In this document: positions 53,433-64,000 of the stretch, piece after piece
Layout of the letters: every line of letters begins with the position of its first letter
How positions within the stretch are numbered: position 1 is the stretch's first letter
Assembly (NCBI RefSeq): GCF_902459465.1
Contig: NC_047082.1
Span: forward strand, 3,906,001-3,970,000
Direction of reading: 5' to 3'
Origin: Asterias rubens
Taxonomy: Eukaryota > Echinodermata > Asteroidea > Forcipulatida > Asteriidae
DNA: 64,000 nucleotides
The notes under the pieces: model-generated
Told to the model about the DNA's origin: nothing
Databases searched by the model: none
What the model saw: only the letters and a program-made list of their open reading frames with translations
Program-made: the position numbers and the translations under genes

Positions 53433-54190
53433 ATCCGAGAAAGGCTTCATGCCCAGCCTGAAGCCGTAACTATCTCATGTATCTGAAAGCTATGTCACGA
53501 GTTGTTTTTTCCCCTTTTTCCCCCAAAAATACTGAGCAACAATTTCTGAAAGTTTGGACACACCAAGTGATAATAATTTGACAATCACCTACTACACTTG
53601 CCTTGAATTTGAAGTTATAAAATTGGACCCTGGACAGCGACTAAGTGTAGGATAGCTTTAACGAGGATGGGTACAGAAGAGGACACCTGAGCTCCCTCTT
53701 CATAGAACTCAGTTGCTTAACTTTTCTGCCTATCAACTTTGAGCAGGATAGTTATCGGATAGGCCCTACCTCAGGCAGTGTCACATATTGTACACATGAC
53801 ATGGCCCTCACTGGTAAACTTATTCTGGTAAGAGGCTATGAAATGAGACTTCGAAGCCCCTAATAAATATGTTTTTCAAAAGTTCTTCAGGAACTGACTT
53901 TCAACAGGCTAGGTATGTGGGGTTGCTGGTAGGCTAGCCTACGCGACTGTCGTCAGGATCGAGCGCTCTGCATTCAAGCTCTTCGGCGCGCTTTATGTAC
54001 TGATGGTGGTCAATAGAGGGCGGCATAACAATCAAACATGGCGCTTTGTTATGATTGATGTTCTATCAGTAATGTAATTCAAAACATCCGATGAATCGAT
54101 CTCATCTTTTGCTTTAAATCAGCCAGTTATTGCATGGAGGAAGGAAAATGGTTAATGTAGCCACTGTATCATAACGTATAGTCAGAAGAC
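53433..54190. other. Region upstream of NME6
   Basis: No TATA box recognised. About 190 bp before the start codon (near 54030-54060) there is AAACATGGCGCTTTG inside a short foldback (CATAACAATC / GATTGTTATG-like). This may be the promoter or 5' leader. Confidence 0.3.
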
Positions 54191-54226
54191 GTGTATGACC
54201 TCAACGGTGACAGTTTTTTCGTAAGA

Positions 54227-57200
54227 ATGAATTCAGTAAAGTATGTCAACAAGTTAAACTCGTTAACGTTAACATTGGCAATAATAAAACCGGATGTAGT
54301 CGCCCATCCTCGGAGATGTCAGGTAGGATTTCTACCATTATGGATAATAAACCGTTTACAACCTTTTACTGTGTTACCATCCATTGTATCTACCGAACAA
54401 GGAAGGGGCCTTTTCGTGCCCAAACTTTGTCCACAATTGACATTGTTCACTAATCAATCTGCAGAAATTTCCCCGACCTCGGCGACATGCCTGACATTTG
54501 CAGGCCTGTATGCTTCGTTCTTAAAAAGGGCAAGGGCACCAAGGCAATGACCAGGGGGCATGGAGCGATCGCCCTTTGTGCCCCGCCCCTGTAAAGTATC
54601 AAGCCTGCATTTTGCGGCAATACTTTTGGAACAAACTTAAATTGGAAAATCTTCTACGTACATGAAACTTTTTCATCATAAAGCCTGAAGGATGAATTCT
54701 AAATATCTCCCTGATTTTATATAGTGATTTTGTTCTTTATTAAATGTTCCACAAGTCTCACTGGCTCAAGATTGCAAATGCTTGCAATAACTTAACCCTC
54801 CTCCCGGGAGGGTTCATTAACGCAGCTAACAATTGCAATTTCTTTTTGCAATGTTCTTTCAAATCTTGACAGCTATGTTTAATGAAGGCGATTCATAAAT
54901 ATTTAAAGTCGATTCGGTATTATAATTCTTGGTATATTTTAGGCAATCAAGCAAGTGATGCTGGACAACAAGTTCTATTTTGTCCGCTCACAAGAAAAGC
55001 AATTACTACGAAGTGAGGCTGAAATATTCTATGCAATTCATAAAGGTGAGCATGATGATCTATACACAAAAACAAGTAGCAGTTTACCCTTTAAGTAAAC
55101 TTCTTCTACGTCTATCTACAGTGGCCGTGTCTGAAACAGCAACTTTGGTTACAGCTGGGGAGGTCGCGCGTGTCTGCCTATTCTTCAACACTGGCAGACG
55201 CGCTGATCTAGCCACAGCTGTAGCCAAAGTCGCCTTGTCTGACACGGCCTAAGTTCTTGGCAAAGTCCTTTATAGTCAGGATATAATGCAAGTCAATTGT
55301 CCCATACAAACATCAATTTTGAAAGAATGGTCAAAGTAAACAAACTACATGTAGTAGAGTTCATGTCAAATGTCAAGTCAACTGCTAGTCACTCTGGATG
55401 TCACTGTAGAAAGCGGAGGGCAAGCCCTGCAGACTTGCATTGTGAAGGGGCACCAAGGCTATGACACGGGAGAGGGGCACCAAGGTTAAGACCAGAGCAA
55501 AAATGGGCACCAAGGCCAAGACATGGGGCAAAACAAGCACCAAGGCCAAGACCCAGGCAAAAGGGGGCACCAAGGAAAAGCCGAGAGCAATTCGGGGCAA
55601 CTAGTGGGCCTAGGTCAACGCCAGGAAAACAATCGCACCAGAGGGCCAAGACTAGGGCAAGAAGGGAAAATGACCTCATTATTGATCTGATGGGGTTATT
55701 TGTAAAACTTTTTTGTTTAAAAAACATTTAATTTTAATGTTTGTAAATTTTTCCCCCTTTAACTTTCACAGAAAAGTTCTTCTTCAACCGTCTGGCTGGT
55801 TTCATGTCTAGTGGGCCATTAAGTGCTCACATCCTTGCCAGACATGATGCCATAGCTCATTGGAGACATCTAATGGGACCGACAAAGACATTCAGGTCTG
55901 TCCGATCCATCAGTCATCTACTCAGTTAATTTCATTCTTGTCACAGGCCTGTTTGCTTTGTTTTTAGAAAGGGCAAGGGCACCAAGGCATTTTTGCCTTG
56001 GTAAAGGGCACACTACTAATGAGGAAATTGTAAATTTCTACTGTATCATTTCAAGGGCACCAAGGCAATGACCAGGGGGCATGGAGGCAATCATCTTTGT
56101 TGCCTCCGAAGTATCAGGCCTGTCTTTAAATTTCCCTTTTTTAAAATCTTTTATAAAATATCCAAAGCAACAGTCATAAGGACTTGAAACTTTGCATGAT
56201 GGAAATAGTTCGCAATGTAATTACATTGGTTTTGATTCTTGTTTTCCAATCACCCACAGAGCTAAGCACGATGCTCCCGACTCCTTGAGAGCTAGGTTTG
56301 GATTGACAGACACAAGAAATGCAACCCATGGTTCAGGTATTATTATTATGATATAATTCAGGTATGGAAACCAAAGATACCTCATAAGTGAGCTTAATCA
56401 CTGTGACTTGCAAGCCTAAAGGAAACCTGTAAACAGGGGTTCTTGCTTTTTGAACCAGAATAGCCAAGGGTAACCCCTTCTCTGCCATGATACATGTAAG
56501 TGTTCTGGGTTCTTTTACCTGCACTGCCAATCAAGTACATGGAATCTACCACTTAAAGACCTGCTTGAACGAAAATGTCAAGTCTTAAACTTTGCTGAAA
56601 TTCACTTAAAATGTTTTCCAAGAATAGGGAAATCGAGTCATATGACTATAAAAAGATTTCAATTGTGTTAAAAAACAATCATTTTGAATGCCCTTATCCA
56701 GTGCTTTTCTGAGAGATTTGCGAAAAGCCTTGTTACGTAATCACTCTCAAAACGTCATCTCTGGGAGCTCCAATTTGTAAAGCTGCTTTGTTGCAGCGTG
56801 GAGGCATAACAAAGCAAGCTCCCAGAGATGACGTCAGCGGCATTGTCCTTTAACGTGCTCTCAACGGCAGAAGTGTTTTTAGTTTTTCCAAAACCTTTAG
56901 GTTGGGGCCTGATTTTGTAATGGATAATTACTAAAAATTCAGAAGTGTGCACATATCAAAATTACATTGAAATGGTGAACAAGTGCATTATAAACAAGTT
57001 ACAATACCATTTCCGTTGAAAACATTCCGCTCAGGTAGCTGTTTAATGTCACATCTGAAAGACAAAGTAATCATGGTCTAGGAAATGCCAAGACCGGAGC
57101 TCAAAACCACACTCTGCTGATCAGAAACAGCTGAAATGGTTTGGGCCATTTTTTTTGTTTTTAAATGCCAAATGAGCAAACCTACCCTATACACATTCAT

Positions 57201-57658
57201 TGAGAATTGTGTATAGACCTTTCACAACGACCCATGCGATAAGGTCGTGGGCATTCTTCGTTGCTTATGCAGCTTGCCCCGAACCTCGAGTATGAGCGAT
57301 TCACCGATGACCGATTGAGCCTAAATTTTCACAGGTTTGTTATTTTAAACATAAGTTGTGATACACGAAGTGTGGGCCTTTGGACAATACTGTTTACCGA
57401 AAGTGTCCAATGGCTTTAAGTGAACTTTCAAACTTTGAGAATTGACGTAAATGTTTTTGTTTGTTTCTTCCACATCTAGATTCACCAGAGACTGCCAAGA
57501 TTGAAATGGAGTTCTTTTTTCCCGACTTCAACGTCGATGACTGGTACAGGGACCAAGAGCCATCCTTCAGATCTGGAAATGTGAAATATTGCGATGAGAA
57601 AAACGAGCATTATATCATTAAGGATGTCATCGACGATAAAGAATTCCCGGATAGTTGA
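54227..57658 (+). CDS. NME6: Nucleoside diphosphate kinase, NME6 type
   Basis: Five exons: 54227-54322, 54943-55045, 55772-55895, 56260-56336, 57480-57658; all introns GT-AG with matching phases; 192 aa, close to the usual size for NME6. The start is the first in-frame ATG (54227), before the NDPK motif LTLAIIKPDVVAHP. It continues with DNKFYFVRSQE, FFFNRLAGFMSSGP, ALSAHILARHDA-type helix, WRHLMGPTK, RFGLTDTRNATHGSDS (His of NATHGSDS is the catalytic phosphohistidine position) and FFPDFNVDDWYRDQEP. The extended C-terminal tail is a mark of the NME6 group rather than NME1/2. NDPKs move phosphate from ATP to other NDPs; NME6 in mammals is mitochondrial, acts with RCC1L and has weak enzymatic activity alone. 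Intron 2 holds a foldback element and intron 4 a MITE relic. Identification is strong. Confidence 0.94.
54503..54607 (+). repeat. Repeat R in NME6 intron 1
   Basis: A stretch with GGGCAAGGGCACCAAGGCAA, TGACCAGGGGGCATGGAG and AAGTATCAAGCCTG is repeated in intron 3 (55946-56120, partly duplicated). The CACCAAGG motif also recurs in intron 2 (55440-55620) as about six degenerate tandem copies. Confidence 0.75.
55123..55249. mobile_element. Foldback element in NME6 intron 2
   Basis: Two inverted arms of about 58 bp (GGCCGTGTCTGAAACAGC at the left, GTCTGACACGGCC at the right) are separated by about 12 bp. The open frames here are shadows. Confidence 0.85.
55440..55620 (+). repeat. GGGCACCAAGG degenerate tandem repeat in intron 2
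   Basis: Roughly six to seven units of 30-35 bp contain GGGGCACCAAGGCCAAGAC. Confidence 0.8.
55946..56120 (+). repeat. Repeat R in NME6 intron 3
   Basis: Matches intron 1 repeat R (CACCAAGGCAATGACCAGGG) and contains an internal partial duplication plus a GCCTCCGAAGTATCAGGCCTG end. Confidence 0.75.
56337..57479. other. NME6 intron 4
   Basis: Contains an inverted pair around 56745-56835 (ACGTCATCTCTGGGAGCT / AGCTCCCAGAGATGACGTC). At about 57290-57418 there is a diverged family A end (GTGTCCAATGGCTTTAA). Non-coding. Confidence 0.6.
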
Positions 57659-57672
57659 CATCACCATATTGT

Positions 57673-57678
57673 AATAAA
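57673..57678 (+). terminator. Polyadenylation signal of NME6
   Basis: AATAAA lies 14 bp after the stop codon; a GT/T-rich stretch follows at about 57695-57712. This would give a very short 3' UTR. Confidence 0.6.
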
Positions 57679-58096
57679 CCAAACAACTCAGAATATTTGG
57701 GTTTTTTTTTTTCTTGAAATCTCTGCTCCGACTCTTTTTTATTTTGATGGATCGTGCGAAATCTTCTCTGCTCCAAATGTCATTTAATCACACCTGATCA
57801 ACTTTTTTTCGTTTTAAGGGTTGTATTACTTGTACTTCCGATTTATTTTTTACTCTATTTAAATATATAAAAAAAGTGTTTTCATTTACTATACACTTAT
57901 TATTTCTATGATATTGAGATGGGACTCATTTATTTAAATACATTGTATGATGCCGTCTCAAGTTTGGATTGACAGACTTTCGGATCACAGGGTTCAAGTA
58001 CAATTTTGTTTTAGCCAGCCTGAACTATTCCTAATTCCCTGCTGTTTCCTCTGTCACCCATTTCCTGTCCTTACCCAAACTACCTCTAATGTTCCT
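57679..58096. other. Downstream of NME6, no recognised feature
   Basis: AT-rich, non-coding by inspection. Confidence 0.35.
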
Positions 58097-58540
58097 TTAA
58101 AGGGTGGCTGCAGTGTTTTTTAAAATAATTTAAACGATTAAACATGACTTTTTAAACCTGAAATATTTTTTTATATTTTTTATTAAATGCGCAAGTATTT
58201 AAAAAATGGTTTACAAGAGATTAGGGGAACCCACCCCGCCCCTAAAAGGGGCATAAATGTGACGTCATGTCGGGAACCCGAGCCGTCGAGGCCCCCTGGC
58301 TGCGTGCATATAGAGACGTGTGCACTGTGTGGCCTGGTACCAGACACTTTTTGCCGACGATATGTTTGAATTCCCGACGTGACGTCGATGGTAGGGGGCA
58401 TGACTTTATTAGCTAATTAGGCACGTGAGATATTTCGGGGAAAAAAAAAAACACATTTTATTGAGGTTCAATACATATATCAGAATTAAATGACAGCAAA
58501 ATTAACTGTTTTATTTTAATTCACTGCAGCATCCCTTTAA
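58097..58540. mobile_element. TTAA-flanked MITE, family B, 444 bp
   Basis: Begins TTAAAGGGTGGCTGCAGTG and ends CACTGCAGCATCCCTTTAA, an inverted terminal repeat with TTAA at both ends. The GC-rich centre contains a second inverted pair (GACGTCATGTCGGGAA and TTCCCGACGTGACGTC) with CRE-type GTGACGTCA cores. No coding capacity. Confidence 0.85.
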
Positions 58541-58650
58541 AGGTTATTCCTTGAATTAAATTTTAGAAGTAATAAGATTAAAATTCTTAATGAATTATTT
58601 GTGTGACAGTGGTGTGAATATTTAATTGGCCGATCTTATTTGCACTATAT
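58541..58650. other. Short AT-rich spacer
   Basis: Nothing recognised. Confidence 0.3.
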
Positions 58651-58920
58651 CTCAATAATAATAATAATAATAATAACCGTATTTAAACCGCGTCTTTTGC
58701 CAAAGGATACAAAGTGCCAGGTATTATTACTGCAAGGAGTGGGACGAAGTTTGAGATATAAGACCAAATCCTTAAGCACCATATAATGGTTTACAAGGTG
58801 CTGTGGTGCAATATGCTGCCAATAAGAAGTATACATTTGACCCTCAAACTGTTTTCGGTCATGGACTCGTCTTGAATTGTTGATGTGAATTTCGGCCAAA
58901 CATGGCAAATGGATTCACCG
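58651..58920 (-). mobile_element. SINE or LINE 3' end, reverse, with (ATT)n tail
   Basis: An (AATAAT)n stretch at 58651-58675 on the plus strand corresponds to an (ATT)n tail on the minus strand. It is followed by a body with GGTGCTGTGGTGCAATATG. Only the tail and partial body are recognisable. Confidence 0.5.
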
Positions 58921-59644
58921 CCTATTTTAGATTTAAATTTAACTCTTCCAAGTGATCAGTTTAAAGCTTTGGTCCAAACCTTGACTACAAAGGTTATAAC
59001 ACTCTCTAATTAGGTGGTGGATAGAGAATATTAGTATATTGTGCCAAATTTGTGTGAAGTATAATCGGTTTATAGGATTTGAGGCATTTCCTGGCTAGTA
59101 GAATGAATCTAGATACACACAGAAAGTTACCGCAAACCAAATATATATAATGGGTTTGTTTTTCATTGTGATTTCTGGATTAATCTTTAAACAGAGTGAC
59201 ACATTAGAATCCCACCACAGAGTGTCCCATTAGAAAACAAGTTGATGTCTTTAAGAATGCTGTGTTGTGCATTTTGCATGTTAACATTTTACATTATAAC
59301 AAAAACGGTGTGCATAACATAGGTCAGATTTAAAATGAAACATAACTTACATGGTTTAAAGATGGTCTTGGTGGAAAACTTCCCTTGAAATATTTTTGCC
59401 TGAAATGCTGTAGTTTTTGAGAAATGAGTCAAACATAACAGCCTCACAGTTGCTGCAGTCGAAAAATACACTGCCCAGCTATTAATTTCAAAACGCGATG
59501 AGTGAAAAGAATGAAAACATGTAATGGGGTTTCTTATTGTTTCTCATGACTAATGAGTGTTTGAGCTTTAGCATCAAAGCAAGGCGTTAAGGACACAAGT
59601 GGTGACACTTTTCCTGATGATGTTAACAGTTTAACAAGTGGTCT
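58921..59644. other. No recognised feature
   Basis: AT-rich non-coding sequence. Confidence 0.35.
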
Positions 59645-59867
59645 TTAAAGGCACTGGTCACTTTTTTGGTAATTACTCAACATATGGTTTAGCATAAGAA
59701 CTTACTTGGTAATGAGCAATGGAGAGTTGTTGATAATAATTAACATTGTGAGAAACGGGAACAATGGTGTTTTTTCCTTCATTATTCACTTGCAACTTCG
59801 CAATGATGGGATACACCAAGCGAAAATACTGGTTTTGACAATTACCAAAGGTGTCCAGTGCCTTTAA
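59645..59867. mobile_element. TTAA-flanked MITE, family A, short copy
   Basis: TTAAAGGCACTGGTCAC at the left and GTGTCCAGTGCCTTTAA at the right. The interior is reduced to about 190 bp and lacks the central hairpin, so it is an internal deletion derivative. Confidence 0.82.
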
Positions 59868-60654
59868 CAATTACCAATGTCTTCCTGGTGCTTTAAAGAC
59901 CGGCCTCTGAAGCGAAATATGTGGAAAGTAAAACTGAATTATTATTTACAGGACAAGTCGTGACAAGTATAATAATAAGCAATCTTTATTCTGATCCAGA
60001 AATGGATAAGTACTGCACCAATACAGCATCCCATCCTATAAAAAGAAAAACAAACACAAATACATAAAAAGTTGTTTTAAACGTACTACTGTCACTAATC
60101 ATGCAGTCTTAAATCAAATTCGTTAAACCAAGAACATAGCTATTTACAAACACACACGATGATATTCAAAATTTGACATTAAAAGGGCTGAAGGTCAAAG
60201 TTCATAATTTTTTTCGACTTTGATTGGTGTTGAATGTTTTCAAAATAACTTTGCAAAGCCATAACTTGTTTACCATCAATTTCAAATGTTAAATAGTGAT
60301 GCATGAAATGTTTGGCTCTTCCCCAAATGCCATAAAATTCTTTCTGCTGTGTCAGCAGTATACGGCATGGTTTTCCGCAATCAAACGCATCAATACGATT
60401 ACGTGATGAACATTTGATGTAAAAAAACCATGATTATATATTGGAATGTTTAATGTGTGGAAGAATTTTGAATGCTCATGAGAAAATAAACGGGATACAA
60501 TAGTTTAAAATGATCAAGAATGATGTTTCTATGCTTTGTGTACCTTCTTGTACCACTGGCCGCTAACTAATCATACTTTCTACATGGGCTGTCTGTGCTT
60601 CAAGGTGGGGCCGTAGATGTTTTTTTTTGTCCACAAAATGCTGATTTATAGACA
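59868..60654. other. Mostly unrecognised; possible LINE 3' end
   Basis: At about 59968-60030, AATAATAAGCAATCTTTATTC followed by GATCC resembles the reverse of a LINE tail. The remainder shows nothing. Confidence 0.3.
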
Positions 60655-60835
60655 AATTATCAAAAAAGATACAAATGACCTTTATCATGCTGTCACCATC
60701 TTGGTCACGTTCCCTGTTTCCATAAGAGTAATGAATACTAACATTTGTTGCGTAAACATGGCACCAGACTATTATTTCGTCCAGCCTCAGTTTGGTTACA
60801 ATGAGTTGGAGTGCAGTAAAATCAAGATGGCCAGT
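60655..60835. mobile_element. Foldback family member (CCATCTTG ... CAAGATGG)
   Basis: Left CACCATCTTGGTCACGTTCC and right AAAATCAAGATGGCC are inverted, with CCAGCCTCAGTTTGG internal. Related pieces lie at about 9700-9850 and 31905-32015. Confidence 0.55.
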
Positions 60836-60865
60836 TTCAGCGGAATACAGTGTCTACTTGTTTAG

Positions 60866-60965
60866 AAGACGGCAAAAAACTGTCCTGCAGTATTTTCTCA
60901 AGAACATCAAAGCCATCCACGTTTAGCGGGGAGACGGCGGATACCAACCACATCTCTGGCCGCAG
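60866..60965 (+). repeat. Short repeat also present before the coiled-coil relics
   Basis: GCAAAAAACTGTCCTGCAGT to GATACCAACCACATCTC parallels 15500-15595, 24250-24345 and 30295-30390. The 73-codon open frame across it is not supported as a gene. Confidence 0.45.
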
Positions 60966-61079
60966 CATTTGCGAATGGACACCAACCCTCAGATTCAAAT
61001 GTTTTTGGGTGAAAACTAACCACACCATATTACCTCGAAGGGAATACTTTCTCAAAATACTTTTACACTAACAATATCT

Positions 61080-61502
61080 GCTGTGCCTCTCACTATTAAA
61101 GTTTTTATGGTTCTCAATATTTGGAGTATTAACCAATCTTCGGCCTCTACCTTCAAAATTAAATTAAAGGAATTTTTAAATTCATCTCTGCTACTTGATT
61201 ATCAATCGTTCACAGGTTTTGAAATTAATTATATAAAAAACAGGTCAAGTTTTCATGGATAAGGAGTATAACGGGTAATTATTTTGTCAGCTGTCATGCT
61301 AAGCATATTGCATAATCGTAAACCACTGGACAGAAAAGTCCAGCGATCACACAAAGGAATTTATAATGTTAATAATACTTGGTCGCAGTCTGGGCCACCC
61401 CAATTTCATGGCGCGGTAATCAGCATGCAATTTGTGCCGTAAACAGAGAAGTCCGTAGTGAGCAGAGCCACGACAATGGGCCCTGGGTCTTCATTGCCTC
61501 AC
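61080..61502. other. No recognised gene before the 78-bp array
   Basis: 61390-61480 contains fragments resembling the 1117-1291 foldback element (CATGGCGCGGTAATCAGC, GTGAGCAGAGCCACGAC). Confidence 0.35.
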
Positions 61503-63914
61503 CTGGACTTGTTATCACAAGGTTGTGGGTTCAAATCCTACCAAGCTCACTGCTGATTTCACAATGACTAGTACATCCAACTGGACTTGTTATCACAAGG
61601 TTGTGGGTTCGAATCCTACCAAGCTCACTGCTGATTTCACAATGACTAGTACATCCAACTGGACTTGCAATCAAAAGGTTGTGGGTTCAAATCCTACCAA
61701 GCTCACTGCTGATTTCACAATGACTAGTACATCCAACTGGACTTGTTATCAAAAGGTTGTGGGTTCGAATCCTACCAAGCTCACTGCTGATTTCACAATG
61801 ACTAGTACATCCAACTGGACTTGCAATCAAAAGGTTGTGGGTTCGAATCCTACCAAGCTCACTGCTGATTTCACAATGACTAGTACATCCAACTGGACTT
61901 GCAATCAAAAGGTTGTGGGTTCGAATCCTACCAAGCTCACTGCTGATTTCACAATGACTAGTACATCCAACTGGACTTGCAATCAAAAGGTTGTGGGTTC
62001 GAATCCTACCAAGCTCACTGCTGATTTCACAATGACTAGTACATCCAACTGGACTTGCAATCAAAAGGTTGTGGGTTCGAATCCTACCAAGCTCACTGCT
62101 GATTTCACAATGACTAGTACATCCAACTGGACTTGCAATCAAAAGGTTGTGGGTTCGAATCCTACCAAGCTCACTGCTGATTTCACAATGACTAGTACAT
62201 CCAACTGGACTTGCAATCAAAAGGTTGTGGGTTCGAATCCTACCAAGCTCACTGCTGATTTCACAATGACTAGTACATCCAACTGGACTTGCAATCAAAA
62301 GGTTGTGGGTTCGAATCCTACCAAGCTCACTGCTGATTTCACAATGACTAGTACATCCAACTGGACTTGCAATCAAAAGGTTGTGGGTTCGAATCCTACC
62401 AAGCTCACTGCTGATTTCACAATGACTAGTACATCCAACTGGACTTGCAATCAAAAGGTTGTGGGTTCGAATCCTACCAAGCTCACTGCTGATTTCACAA
62501 TGACTAGTACATCCAACTGGACTTGCAATCAAAAGGTTGTGGGTTCGAATCCTACCAAGCTCACTGCTGATTTCACAATGACTAGTACATCCAACTGGAC
62601 TTGCAATCAAAAGGTTGTGGGTTCGAATCCTACCAAGCTCACTGCTGATTTCACAATGACTAGTACATCCAACTGGACTTGCAATCAAAAGGTTGTAGGT
62701 TCGAATCCTACCAAGCTCACTGCTGATTTCACAATGACTAGTACATCCAACTGGACTTGCAATCAAAAGGTTGTGGGTTCGAATCCTACCAAGCTCACTG
62801 CTGATTTCACAATGACTAGTACATCCAACTGGACTTGCAATCAAAAGGTTGTGGGTTCGAATCCTACCAAGCTCACTGCTGATTTCACAATGACTAGTAC
62901 ATCCAACTGGACTTGCAATCAAAAGGTTGTGGGTTCGAATCCTACCAAGCTCACTGCTAATTTCACAATGACTAGTACATCCAACTGGACTTGCAATCAA
63001 AAGGTTGTGGGTTCGAATCCTACCAAGCTCACTGCTGATTTCACAATGACTAGTACATCCAACTGGACTTGCAATCAAAAGGTTGTGGGTTCGAATCCTA
63101 CCAAGCTCACTGCTGATTTCACAATGACTAGTACATCCAACTGGACTTGCAATCAAAAGGTTGTGGGTTCGAATCCTACCAAGCTCACTGCTGATTTCAC
63201 AATGACTAGTACATCCAACTGGACTTGCAATCAAAAGGTTGTGGGTTCGAATCCTACCAAGCTCACTGCTGATTTCACAATGACTAGTACATCCAACTGG
63301 ACTTGCAATCAAAAGGTTGTGGGTTCGAATCCTACCAAGCTCACTGCTGATTTCACAATGACTAGTACATCCAACTGGACTTGCAATCAAAAGGTTGTGG
63401 GTTCGAATCCTACCAAGCTCACTGCTGATTTCACAATGACTAGTACATCCAACTGGACTTGCAATCAAAAGGTTGTGGGTTCGAATCCTACCAAGCTCAC
63501 TGCTGATTTCACAATGACTAGTACATCCAACTGGACTTGCAATCAAAAGGTTGTGGGTTCGAATCCTACCAAGCTCACTGCTGATTTCACAATGACTAGT
63601 ACATCCAACTGGACTTGCAATCAAAAGGTTGTGGGTTCGAATCCTACCAAGCTCACTGCTGATTTCACAATGACTAGTACATCCAACTGGACTTGCAATC
63701 AAAAGGTTGTGGGTTCGAATCCTACCAAGCTCACTGCTGATTTCACAATGACTAGTACATCCAACTGGACTTGCAATCAAAAGGTTGTGGGTTCGAATCC
63801 TACCAAGCTCACTGCTGATTTCACAATGACTAGTACATCCAACTGGACTTGCAATCAAAAGGTTGTGGGTTCGAATCCTACCAAGCTCACTGCTGATTTC
63901 ACAACGACTAGAAA
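61503..63914 (+). repeat. 78-bp tandem array, about 31 near-identical units with pol III B box
   Basis: The unit is CTGGACTTGCAATCAAAAGG plus TTGTGGGTTCGAATCCTACC plus AAGCTCACTGCTGATTTCAC plus AATGACTAGTACATCCAA. Each unit has a B box (GGTTCGAATCC) inside a T-arm-like hairpin (GTGGG TTCGAAT CCTAC). The first two and fourth units carry TTATCA in place of CAATCA. Otherwise only single-base variants were seen (for example near 62697 and 62960). Because 78 is divisible by three, both strands stay open for more than 750 codons; neither frame has any protein-like feature. Confidence 0.95.
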
Positions 63915-64000
63915 AAGTATAGTCGTCTACTTTATGAACCACAATTTCTTGATTTGGGAAATTCATAATCGAAGATGTTAAACCAATGTTGGGGGAGAGA

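Noticed and set aside
54191-54226. Extension of NME6 upstream from a GTG
   Set aside because: Nuclear animal genes start at ATG; the ATG at 54227 is in frame and gives the expected N-terminal length.
61503-63914. CRISPR-like repeat array
   Set aside because: Units are contiguous with no variable spacers, and the genome is animal.
61525-63981. 818-codon plus-strand frame and 759-codon minus-strand frame as genes
   Set aside because: Both are by-products of a 78-bp repeat without stops. Neither has a start context, domain, or codon pattern of a real protein.

Overview
This window is nuclear DNA of an animal, most likely an echinoderm and possibly a sea star. It is AT-rich and intron-containing, full of short inverted-repeat transposons, tRNA-derived SINEs and LINE tails, and carries secreted C-type lectins. 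The species call is inference. No bacterial or viral gene organisation is present, and most open frames in the window are chance frames inside repeats.

Two protein-coding loci are well supported. (1) A cluster of small secreted C-type lectin genes lies on the minus strand between 19.0 and 34.6 kb. Each gene is built from a 5' exon (signal peptide plus first half of the lectin fold) and a 3' exon (sugar and calcium site). There are three two-exon genes and one orphan 5' exon. The copies differ at the sugar-binding motif: EPN with a broken WND, EPN with an intact WND, and QPD. The cluster grew by tandem duplication of a block that also carries an exon-like coiled-coil relic (copies at 15.6, 24.4 and 30.4 kb). 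Later insertions (SINE, LINE, hAT-like element) can be dated against the empty sites in sister blocks. (2) A five-exon nucleoside diphosphate kinase gene of the NME6 group lies on the plus strand at 54.2-57.7 kb.

Layout: 0-12.4 kb holds many copies of a TTAA-flanked inverted-repeat element, other foldback elements and SINEs. 12.4-18.8 kb holds a LINE relic, coiled-coil exon relics and the oldest copy of the duplicated block. 19-36.5 kb is the lectin cluster. 36.5-39.3 kb holds mobile elements and two exon-like fragments. 39.3-45.1 kb is a set of related tandem arrays, with a pair of protein-like exons present in opposite orientation on either side of the largest array. 46.3-52.3 kb holds three more tandem arrays. 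52.6-57.7 kb holds a candidate minus-strand first exon and NME6. 58-61.5 kb holds mobile elements. 61.5-63.9 kb is a nearly perfect 78-bp tandem array, each unit carrying a tRNA-like T arm.

The lectins would act outside the cell in sugar recognition (defence or mucus), while NME6-type proteins in other animals act in mitochondria. Nothing in the sequence links the two loci functionally.
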